A DNA stretch of 64,000 nt, taken from NCBI GenBank assembly GCA_002633025.1, contig NMRB01000147.1:9984-73983 (forward strand). The letters are read 5' to 3'. This DNA comes from Notospermus geniculatus (Eukaryota; Nemertea; Pilidiophora; Heteronemertea; Lineidae). The position numbers and the translations under genes are program-made. A model generated the notes under the pieces. That model did no database searches. It saw nothing but the letters and a program-made list of their open reading frames with translations, and was not told the origin of the DNA. This document shows positions 30,589-41,187 of this stretch, in pieces (the stretch's first letter is position 1; each line of letters starts with the position of its first letter).

Positions 30589-31232
30589 TTCTAACATTAT
30601 GAACTTGTCCACATTATTGCCATGATTTGGTGAAAGTGTGCAGGCAGGCTATGTATGACCTGTTCAATGGTGTGGTCTATTTGGTAGTTCCTGGTGCTGG
30701 TGAGCAGTCCCAACTTGTCCTCTATGCTACTAGAGTGATGATAATATCGTGGCATTATTGTGGTATCATACTTTCTACTCGGTTTTCCTAATCTATGTGT
30801 TGACTTGTATTATCCAGTTATATCAAATTATTCATGAATAAGAGCAATTCACTAATAATACAACAAAGTATAGATCTCAAACATGGTGCAAGTATTTTAC
30901 GATGGGCCCATGGTGTGTTTTTCAAATTCATGTGTGCGAAAATGTGTGTAGGAATGTCAAGGACATCCCCAAACATCCGCCACTTTGATGACCTGTGCCA
31001 GTATGATTTGTGTCGTCTCTTCCCTGCACATTTGTGTCCCGTGCGGTCTTGCTCTACAGCTTGATCAGGCTGTGCAACGATCGAGTGGGTTTTATGAAGG
31101 ATAGAGAGTTCAGGTGACCTCAAGCATGTCAAGCGTGGAGAGTTGTACTATGTTGCACAATTGACCTCCCTTCCGCACCGTGCACCATCCGCGTACCACA
31201 TACATTGTACAGCGTCATGCGTGTATCGTCCC

Positions 31233-31342
31233 AGGCCTTGTCTTTTAATGCGAGCTAAAGAGTGCATGCGTGTCGCAATCAATAGAATTTCTATTGTTTG
31301 CGAGGCCAAGCACTTTTTAGCTCGCCTTAAAAGATAAGGCCT
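31233..31342. mobile_element. Foldback family 5, copy 2
   Basis: The arms AGGCCTTGTCTTTTAATGCG and CGCCTTAAAAGATAAGGCCT are complementary, with the family core CAATAGAATTTCTATTG at the centre. Confidence 0.8.
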
Positions 31343-33186
31343 GTCGTCCTCGTATCTTCCTCGGACGTCACGCGCCACTGTGGAAGGCACACAATGAAGA
31401 CGTAAATCATACACCCATGTTGCGCAGACGTCATGCAGAAGAGACGTGTGACGCACCCGTACCATACGCAATGAACTTACTTTCCGTGTGACTATATACG
31501 GAAGGTACACAGATAAAGGTAGGGTAATTGTGCAACGTACTACCTCGAGGACTACCATATTCCTCGGAAGTCGAAATGTAGTAGACAGAAGCTATTGTGG
31601 GGTGCCCTCACTGCAGTGCTAACTTACAAAAATGACACGGCCACATTTGAATTATGAGTGTGTTGGTTATGTTAGGGTGAAACTGTGATGACCCTATACA
31701 CATAAACCGACCTATTGCCCATTTTCTTCAAAGTAAAATGGCTTCAGAAAAAAAATGTGATCGATGAATTGACAATTCTCGAATTCGCAGATCTGTGCAC
31801 TTCTGCCAAAATTGCCACCACAACCTCGATCTGAAATGAAACCAGCTGACGTGACGCAATCCATGATTCAGCAATGGTTGACTCTGACGCAACGTTGTCG
31901 AAGTCACTGTCATGGGGTTTTCTGCGTCACGTCATTCAGTTTCACTTTAAGACCGAGGTTGTGGTTGCAATTTTGGCGGAATGCGCAGATCTTTCTCTTA
32001 CGTCAATTTGAGAATTGTCTATGGAAAGGAGGGACAGGGACACTGATTGCCGATAGGGGAACTGGGACTTCTCAACCAATCTAGTGAAGTCACTGTCATT
32101 TTGAAATTCTCAAGTACATTGTGGCATTTCTTTATGGATGTGTTGTAATTGGTGTCCAGCTGATTCGCTTGATTGAATCTCGTACAGACATGTTCGTGTA
32201 CCACATGTGATGTAATCGATTTTATCTTCGTACCCACTCTGTACATGTAGTATTGTGCTGATGTCAAAATTGTGATATACCAAATAATTGATTGTTGATT
32301 CTTCCATATTCTGTATGGTGATTTTCTGTACAAAATTTGTAAATAATGTAGACTTCTCATCATCTCATCATGCATTGAGTGTTCAATGTGCGTGCAAGCA
32401 TTCAACTTTTTTCAGGTTCAACATGAACTTGGGACTTGAGGGTGTGCCAAAAATGAATTAGACACAAATTTGACGACATCAAAATTAACAAGAAAATCAG
32501 ATTTGTTTTGTCAGGGGGTATATTTTGATAAGAGGTGTACCAGTACCACCGATATTTTTCTGCGCCCTTATCAAAACTGTGTGAATCATTTAATCAAACT
32601 AATTGATGTCAAAGAACCTTTCTTGAATTTCTGCGATATTCCCATTCAATCTTGTATTGAGAAAATCTGTCTACTTTCCTGTTATAATTTAGTCCTAAGT
32701 CTTGCCTTCCATTCAGTTTTGATACATGCTATAGGTCTGCTTGAATCTGGGATCCTGGCAGTGTTGTCAAAGTGACAGTTTCATGCCCCCTTGCCTGCCC
32801 CAAACCTAAGAGGCAGGCAGGCATGCAGGATTGAAGCCTTTTTCTGTGTCCCTCTCCTGAGGAAGAGCTGTGAGGAATGCAACTTGAGAAGAACACGGTA
32901 TTGTACATTTCCTTTCTTTTCAGTGTTTTTTGTGTTTTTTAAAAAACAATTTCAATGTTCCCATTTTGTTGTTTTCATAGGTTTCTTTGCAGCAGGGTGA
33001 TTCTTGAGAGGGGGTCACTACCAGTGCCAGTGTCATTCACCCCATAGAAAGTATTGGGGTCTCGGCGGGATCCCACCACAGGATGGCCTTCCGAGTGGGA
33101 TAAAGGCATCTGAGTGGCATCCCAGTGTCGAGTGAGGTCCAAGTTTAATAGCATATTGGGAATCCCACCACAGATACAGCACAGGA

Positions 33187-33372
33187 GTTTGTCTAGAAAT
33201 ACATAAAAGAACGTTTTATTGATCACCCTGTATAGCTTGTGTACAATATACACGGCCTACCGCCGTACACTATGGCGGTCGGCCGTGTACATTAGTACAC
33301 ATGCTATACACTATAATACAGGGTGATAAAAAAACTTTCTTTTATGTACGGTATTTCTAGACAAACTCCTGT
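33187..33372. mobile_element. Foldback element with ATCACCCTGTATA arms, copy 1
   Basis: GGAGTTTGTCTAGAAATAC at the left is matched exactly by GTATTTCTAGACAAACTCC at the right. Inner arms (TGATCACCCTGTAT / ACAGGGTGAT and GTGTACA..CACGGCC / GGCCGTGTACA) leave a palindromic CCGCCGTACACTATGGCGG centre. Copy 2 is at 38581-38762. Confidence 0.8.
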
Positions 33373-33417
33373 GACCACAGATGGCGGAATATCCCAGTGA
33401 CATGAAGCCATCCCTAA

Positions 33418-33582
33418 GGCTGCAATCACACAGAGCTACATGTACGCTACACCAACACACCGGCAAAAATAGATATCTATTTTTGACGCCGGTTAATAAT
33501 GGCTTCACGGGTGCAAGCCCTTTGTGAAGCCATTGTTATCCAGCGTGTCCGTGTAACATGTAGCTCTATCGTGATTGCAGCC
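33418..33582. mobile_element. Foldback with GGCTGCAATCACACAG ends
   Basis: GGCTGCAATCAC..AGAGCTACATGT at the left pairs with ACATGTAGCTCT..GTGATTGCAGCC at the right. The interior has AATGGCTTCAC / GTGAAGCCATT arms. It contains the 22-bp palindrome described at 33464. The paralogue at 38812-38939 lacks that palindrome. Confidence 0.75.
33464..33485. repeat. 22-bp perfect palindrome flanked by direct repeats (copy 2)
   Basis: Identical to 19132-19153. The flanks are ACACCGG on the left and ACGCCGG on the right (6 of 7). The paralogous site near 38846 reads ACGCCGGGTAAC without the palindrome, so this looks like an insertion with a 7-bp target duplication. Confidence 0.8.
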
Positions 33583-36178
33583 GAATGGGAGGTCCCAGTT
33601 GTGAGCATTGGGAATCCCACCTGGATCACATCCCATTGGGATACCAGTCCAGGGACATTTTCTATGGGGCATGGGCATGCAGTAGAACATCCACTAACCC
33701 CCCCCCCCCCNCCAAATCATCTGCAAACTTTTGCAGATGAGTTTGTTTGGGGAACCGATTCTTTTCTTTAATGTCTGTACTTGGAAGGATCTGTAAGCCG
33801 TAAAACAAGAGATTCTGGTCACCCAACTTGGGGGGGGGGGCTCAGGCCTTCTCACCCTGTCCTTATTGACCTGTTCAACTGCCCAGTACTCCCATTCAGT
33901 ATCTGTTTCATGCTGGTCGTGGAAGTTATGAAAACTGTGTCATCTATTTTAGGAAAGTATGTACCGGTAAGAGAATTGAAACCAATAAGAGTCGTCATCC
34001 TGCATAACACATTTTTTTACATAGACATTCATCGCTATCAGTACATAGTGTAATGCTCTCTTCCGCACTCTGGTAGCTTGTGTGAGGAAATTGGAATGTG
34101 CCGTCAAGTGACATATTATACTTTCATCAGTAGGCCATGGTAGTGCAATGAATTTTTATGCCCATGAACTTCTGTTCAGTCTGCATATGATTTTAATAAC
34201 TACATGTAACTTCTGTCATCATTATTCATCATTTTAGAAATTATCTAATGGTATTATGCAAATAAATTGCACATTTTTCGAAGGCATGTGCAGTATATTT
34301 CCTGCCCAGGGAAAGAATGCAGACTCCATTACGATGCCATCCCAGTGTGAGAATCTGTCAAAATCATTCTCATTATGAGTCTCAGATTTATAAAAGATAG
34401 GCTAGTGAAGTGTTTGATATAAATCATCAAAAACCATTCAGCACAGTGATTGTTCTAAGTAAACAGAAATGACTTGTGCATTACTCAGCGACAGGAGTGC
34501 TTTGAAGTGCTTTTAAAATTCGTCCAGTCATTGCATTGAGCTGAAAATTAAATTGTCATCTTATGAAACGATGAGGAGGTGAAGTGTACAAGACTCAGGG
34601 GTGGTCGCACCCCGTAGGTTTTGGATTGTGATGTCCAGTGGAACTGCCAGTCGGAGATACTTCTTTAGGCTTCTTTGTATTTTAAAAAATGGTCCAGGGA
34701 CCATGAGCTCATGCCACCTGGATTAGATGTAAAAGTCCTAGATACGTGCATCAAAACATTCTAGCTATAGTAATTTTATAAGATGTGGCTTATAAGGCTA
34801 TTTTCCAAGATGGCTGCCTGGCAGCCATATTTGATGTTCGATCAGGCCGAAACTTGTTGTACACATGGGGTACCTACATTTGTAGATACATCATCCCACC
34901 AAATTAGAACAGTCTGGGCCAAAAGCCATAACACATCCCACCTAATATTGAACTTAGACCTCTGTGACCTTGAAAATTAGGTCAAATCTAAAACCCAGAT
35001 TTGTGTATGTCATCATGTGTCCTTATTAGATGTACCTATATGTATGAATGATGAAAAGATGATGGATCCAAGATTCCAACTGATGGATAAGGTAGAATTG
35101 CACTTAGTTGAAGGTTTTAGGATTCTGCCCCTGGTGGTGGAATGGACAATCAATTTGACCCCAATGTTTTCAAAATGTGCCCCTGACAAATCATCATGGT
35201 ATAAGCTCAGCGAGGTGAGCTAAAAAAGACACAAGATCAATCTAATATTTTGATCATGATGGAATTCAAATCCACCTCTGGACAGAAGACAGACAACATT
35301 TCTCAAACTTCAGCAGGTGTCGGTGGTTACGCTCTACATCTATGTATTGTAAGTGCAACTCTCTTGAACATTGCAATCCTGGTCGAATGACATCTGTTCC
35401 ACCGATTTACACTGATGACCATGAAATGATTTTTTTTTCATTGACCTATTTACACTGATGACCGTGATAGGGGTTTTTGATCTGCTTCCTGGACACTCAC
35501 CGAGTAAAAGTGTCATGATGTGCTAAAGTGTCATGATGTGCTTTCGTGATAATGGACATGTAGGCTTGTGTACACTTGCAAACTATAGTTTCTGTCAGTT
35601 TCAGGGGCCATTCCCAATGATTGGGCTTGATTGGGCTCTTCTGACATGGCCAGCACACTTGTCATGCTTGTGGCACGATGACTTTGGTGTGCTCCTGACC
35701 TCTTCCCTACCAATGTTACCCAGAGACCTGCGCACACACACGGCAAAAAGTTCAGTTTACTAGTGCAGATATCAAATTATTCATGAATAAGAGCAATTCA
35801 CTAATAATACAACAAAGTATAGATCTCAAACATGGTGCAAGTATTTTACGATGGGCCCATGATGTGTTTTTCAAATTCATGTGTGCGAAAATGTGTGTAG
35901 GAATGTCAAGGACATCCCCAAACATCCGCCACTTTGATGACCTAGCTGTGCCAGTATGATTTGTGTCGTCTCTTCCCTGCACATTTGTGTCCTGTGCGGT
36001 CTTGCTCTACAGCTTGATCAGGCTGTGCAACGATCGAGTGGGTTTTATGAAGGATAGAGAGTTCAGGTGACCTCAAGCATGTCAAGCGTGGAGAGTTGTT
36101 CTATGTTGCACAATTGACCTCCCTTCCGCACCGTGCACCATCCGCGTACCACATACAGCATCATGCATGTATCGTCCC

Positions 36179-36289
36179 AGGCCTTGTCTTTTAATGCGAG
36201 CTAAAAAGTGCATGCACGTCGCAATCGATAGAAATTCTATTGTTTGCGAGGCGCATGCACTTTTTACTTCGCCTTAAAAGACAAGGCCT
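36179..36289. mobile_element. Foldback family 5, copy 3
   Basis: This is the paralogue of 31233-31342 in the second unit of duplication I. The arms AGGCCTTGTCTTTTAATGCG and TTAAAAGACAAGGCCT flank the core CGATAGAAATTCTATTG. Confidence 0.8.
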
Positions 36290-36802
36290 GATTGTCCTCG
36301 TATCTTCCGCGGACGTCACGCACCGCCGTGGAAGGCACGCAGTGAAGACGTAATCATACACCCATGTTGTGCAGACGTCATGCAGAAGAGACGTGTGACG
36401 CACCCGTACCATACGCAATGAACTTACTTTACGTGTGACATATACGGAAGGTACACAGATAAAGGTAGAGTAATTGTGCAACGTACTACCTCGAGGACTA
36501 CCATATTCCTCGGAAGTCGAAATGTAGTACCTTTTTATACCATCAGATCAGAAGCTATTGTGCGGTGCCCTCACTGTATTGCTAACTTACAAAAATGACA
36601 CGGCCACATTTGAATTATGAGTGTGTTGGTTATGTTAGGGTGAAACTGTGATGACCCTATACACACAAACCGACCTACATGTACCATTTTCTTCAAAGTA
36701 AAATGACTTACAGAAAAAAAATGTGATCGATGAATTGACAATTCTCGAATTCGCAGATCTGCGCACTTCCGCCAAAATTGCAACCACAACCTCGATCTGA
36801 AA

Positions 36803-37218
36803 CAAGGCTCAAAATAAGCGGTATCGCATCGCAATTTGCGACAGAAAAATCAGAAAGTGCGATATAGTCGAGGAGGTACATTTGCAAAATTGCTATACAT
36901 CGTTTTCAAGTAGAGACAGCCGTGGCTGGCCAGCAGCGGCCGTCGAGGAGTCAGTAATACATAGTTCATCGGCAACTAACAACACCAACCAAACCTCGCT
37001 TTCATGATTGTTACTCATGAGTCACAGTATGTTCGCCATGCATGCGTAAGTGTTGTTGTGTGCGAGGTTGACATCAACAGCCATGCAATATGGCTTCCAC
37101 TGTTGAACATGTTGAATGGACAAAAAAGTTGCTACACAAAGTACCAAAATTGCGAATCAAGTGGAACCCTTCATTGGCAATTTTGCTACACAAGTAAAAA
37201 AAGTTATTTTGAGCCTTG
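36803..37218. mobile_element. 416-bp DNA element with 5-bp target duplication
   Basis: The 15-bp inverted ends CAAGGCTCAAAATAA are flanked by TGAAA on both sides (36798-36802, 37219-37223). The paralogous site at 31832-31840 reads CTGAAATGAA without the element, giving a clean empty site. A short frame inside (about 37090-37197, MASTVEHVEWTKKLLHKV) may be a remnant of the parent element. I cannot assign a superfamily. Confidence 0.85.
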
Positions 37219-38580
37219 TGAAATGAAACCAGCTGACGTGACGCAATCCATGATTCAGCAGTGGTTGACTCTGACGCAACGTTGTCGAAGTCACTGTCAT
37301 GGGGTTCTCTGCGTCACGTCATTCAGTTTCGCTTTAAGACCGAGGTTGTGGTTGCAATTTCGGCGGAAGAGCACAGATTTTCTCGTTTACGTCAATTTGA
37401 GAATTGTCTTTGGAAAGGAGGGACAGGGACACTGATTGCCGATAGGGGAACTGGGACTTCTCAACCAATCTAGTGAGTCACTGTCATTTTGAAATTCTCA
37501 AGTACATTGTGGCATTTCTTTATGGATGTGTTGTAATTGGTGTCCAGCTGATTCGCTTGATTGAATCTCGTACAGACATGTTCGTGTACCACATGTGATG
37601 TAATCGATTTTATCTTCGTACCCACTCTGTACATGTAGTATTGTGCTGATGTCAAAATTGTGATATACCAAATAATTGATTGTTGATTCTTCCATATTCT
37701 GTATGGTGATTTTCTGTACAAAATTGTAAATAATGTAGACTTCTCATCATCCATTCATGCATTGAGTGTTCAATGTGCGTGCAAGCATTCAACTTTTTTC
37801 AGGTTCAACATGAACTTGGGACTTGAGGGTGTGCCAAAAATGAATTAGACACAAATTTGACGACATCAAAATTAACAAGAAAATCAGATTTGTTTTGTCA
37901 GGGGGTATATTTTGATAAGACGTGTACCAGTACCACCGATATTTTTCTGCACCCTTATCAAAACTGTGTGAATCATGTAATCAAACTAATTGATGTCAAA
38001 GAACTTTTCTTGAATTTCTGCGATATTCCCATTCAATCTTGTATTGTGAAAATCTGCCTAATTTCCTAGTCCTAAGTCTTGCCTTCCATTCAGTTTTGAT
38101 ACATGCTATAGGTCTGCTTGAATCTGGGATCCTGGCAGTGATGTCAGAGTGACAGTTTCATGCCCCCTTGCCTGCCCCAAACCTAAGAGGCAGGCAGGCA
38201 TGCAGGATCGAAGCCTTTTTCTGTGTCCCTCTCCTGAGGAAGAGCTGTGAGGAATGCAACTTGAGAAGAACACGGTATTGTACATTTCCTTTCTTTTCAG
38301 TGGTTTTTTTGTGTTTTTTTTAAAAAACAATTTCAATGTTCCCATTTTGTTGTTTTCATATGTGAGTATTCTTTGCAGCAGGGTGATTCTTGAGACGGAT
38401 CACTACCAGTGCCAGTGGCATTCACCCCATAGAGAAAGTATTGGGGTCTCAGGGGGATCCCACCACAGGATGGCCTTCCGAGTGGGATAAAGGCATCCGA
38501 GTGGCATCCCAGTGTCGAGTGAGGTCCAAGTTGTGAGCATATTGGGAATCCCACCACAAGATGGATCCCACCACAGACAC

Positions 38581-38762
38581 AGGAGTTTGTGTAGAAATAC
38601 ATATAAAAGAATGTTTTATTGATCACCCTGTATAACGTGCGTGTGTACAATGTACACGGCCTACGGTCCGCCGTACACTATGGCGGTCGGCCGTGTACAT
38701 AAGTACACACGCTATACAGGGTGATAAAAAAACGTTCTTTTATGTGCGGTATTTCTACTCCT
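38581..38762. mobile_element. Foldback element with ATCACCCTGTATA arms, copy 2
   Basis: This is the paralogue of 33187-33372 within duplication I. Its right terminus has been shortened (TATTTCTACTCC). Confidence 0.75.
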
Positions 38763-39203
38763 GTGACCACAGATGGCCTTATCCCAATGACATGAAGCCA
38801 TCCCTAAGGCTGCAGTCACACTGAGCTACACATTACACCAACACGCCGGGTAACAATGACTTCACAGGCGCAAGCCCTTTGTGAAGCCATTGTTATCCAG
38901 CGTGTCCATGTAACATGTAGCTCTATCATGATTGCAGCCGAATGGGATCAGGTGAGGTCCCAGTTGTGAGCATTGGGAATCCCACCAGGATCCCATCCCA
39001 TTGGGATACCAGTGACATCTTCTACATGTCATGTATGGGGCATGGGCGTGCAGTAGAACATCCACTAAATCCCCCATCTAAATCCAAATCATCTGCAAAC
39101 TTTGCGGACGAGTTTGGCAAACCGATTCTTTTCTTTACTGTTAATATGTCTGTACTTGGAAGGATCTGTAAGCCGTAAAACAAGAGAATCTGGTCACCCA
39201 ACT

Positions 39204-39253
39204 TGGGGGGGGGGGGGGGGCCNGAGATTCTGGTCACCCAACTTGGGGGGGGG
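39204..39253. other. Assembly join with duplicated flank
   Basis: GAGATTCTGGTCACCCAACT followed by a G-run occurs on both sides of the ambiguous base at 39223, so about 30 bp is probably an unmerged overlap between contigs. Confidence 0.7.
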
Positions 39254-41187
39254 GGCTCAGGCCTTCTCACCCTGTCCTTATTGACCTGTTCAACTGCCCA
39301 GTGCTCCCATTCAGTATCTGTTTCATGCTGGTCGTGGAAGTTATGAAAACTGTGTCATCTATTTTAGGAAAGTATGTACCGGTAAGAGAATTGAAACCAA
39401 TAAGAGTCGTCATCCTGCATAACACAATTTTTTACATAGACATTCATCGCTATCAGTACACAGTGCAATGCTCTCTTCCGCACTCTGGTAGCTTGTGTGA
39501 GGAAATTGGAATGTGCCGTCAAGTGACATATTATACGTTCATCAGTAGGCCATGGTAGTGCAATGAATTTTTATGCCCATGAACTTCTGTTCAGTCTGCA
39601 TATGATTTTAATAACTAACTTCTGTCATCATTATTCATCATTTTAGAAATTATCTAATGGTATTATGCAAATAAATTGCACATTTTTCGAAGGCATGTGC
39701 AGTATATTTCCTGCCCAGGGAAAGAATGCAGACTCCATTATACGATGCCATCCCAGTTCAGTGTGAGAATCTGTCAAAATCATTCTCATTATGAGTCTCA
39801 GATTTATAAAAGATAGGCAAGTGAAGTGTTTGATATAAATCATCAAAAACCATTCAGCACAGTGATTGTTCTAAGTAAACAGAAATGACTTGTGCATTAC
39901 TCAGCGACAGGAGTGCTTTGAAGTGCTTTTAAAATTCGTCCAGTCATTGCATTGAGCTGAAAATTAAATTGTCATCTTATGAAAGGATGAGGTGAAGTGT
40001 ACAAGACTCAGGGGTGGTCGCACCCCGTAGGTTTTGGATTGTGATGTCCAGTGGAACTGCCAGTCGGTCGGAGATACTTCTTTAGGCTTCTTTGTATTTT
40101 AAAAAATGGTCCAGGGACCATGAGCTCATGCCACCTTGATTAGATGTAAAAGTCCTAGATACGTGCATCAAAACATTCTAGCTGTAGTAATTTTATAAGA
40201 TGTGGCTTATAAGGCTATTTTCCAAGATGGCTGCCTGGCAGCCATATTTGATGTTCGATCAGGCCGAAACTTGTTGTACACATGGGGTACCTACATTTGT
40301 AGATGCATCATCATCCCACCAAATTAGAAAAGTCTGGGCCAAAAGCCATAAAACATCCCACCTAATTTTGAACTTAGACCTCTGTGACCTTGAAAATTAG
40401 GTCAAATCTAAAACCCAGATTTGTGTATGTCATCATGTGTCCTTATTAGATGTACCTATATGTATGAATGATGAAAAGATGATGGATCCAAGATTCCAAC
40501 TGATGGATAAGGTAGAATTGCACTTAGTTGAAGGTTTTAGGCTTCTGCCCCTGGTGGTGGAATGGACAATCAATTTGACCCCAATGTTTTCAAAATGTGC
40601 CCCTGACAAATCATCATGGTATAAGCTCAGAGAGGTGAGCTAAAAAAGACACAAGATCAATCTAATATTTTGATCACGATGGAATTCAAATCCACCTCTG
40701 GACAGAAGACAGACAACATTTCTCAAACTTCAGCAGGTGTCGGTGGTTACGCTCTACATCTATGTATTGTAAGTGCAACTCTCTTGAATATTGCAATCCT
40801 GGTCGAATGACATCTGTTCCACCGATTTACACTGATGACCATGAGATGATTTTTTTTTCATTGACCTATTTACACTGATGACCGTGATAGGGGTTTTTGA
40901 TCTGCTTCCTGGACACTCACCGAGTAAAAGTGTCATGATGTGCTAAAATTGTCATGATGTGCTTTCGTGATAATGGACATGTAGGCTTGTGTACACTTGC
41001 AAACCTAGTTTCTGTCAGTTTCAGGGGCCATTCCCAATGATTGGGCTTGATTGGGCTCTTCTGACATGGCCAGCACACTTGTCATGCTTGTGGCATGATG
41101 ACTTTGGTGTGCTCCTGACCTCTTCCCTACCAATGTTACCCAGAGACCTGCGCACACACACGGCAAAAAGTTCAGTTTACTAGTGCA

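Larger units (their letters stand above)
29206..30820. other. Sprouty 3' flank, no further gene seen
   Basis: It contains a TA microsatellite at about 29777-29822 and two large foldbacks (30014-30137, 30476-30588). No clear AATAAA lies close after the stop, so the 3' end cannot be placed. Confidence 0.45.
30821..41187. repeat. Tandem segmental duplication I, two units of about 5 kb
   Basis: Unit 1 is 30821-35768 and unit 2 is 35769-41187, both starting ATATCAAATTATTCATGAAT and ending AGTTCAGTTTACTAGTGCAG. The offset is about 4949 bp before position 36798 and about 5387 bp after 37223, because unit 2 gained the insertion at 36803-37218. Similarity is high along the full length with scattered substitutions and small indels. 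I recognise no gene in either unit; short frames are shared but degenerate. Confidence 0.9.

Noticed and set aside
32019-37754. Paired frames shared by the two 5-kb units (for example NACTHIEHSMHDEMM..)
   Set aside because: They are shared because of the duplication; frames differ in length by frameshifting indels, so no coding constraint is visible.
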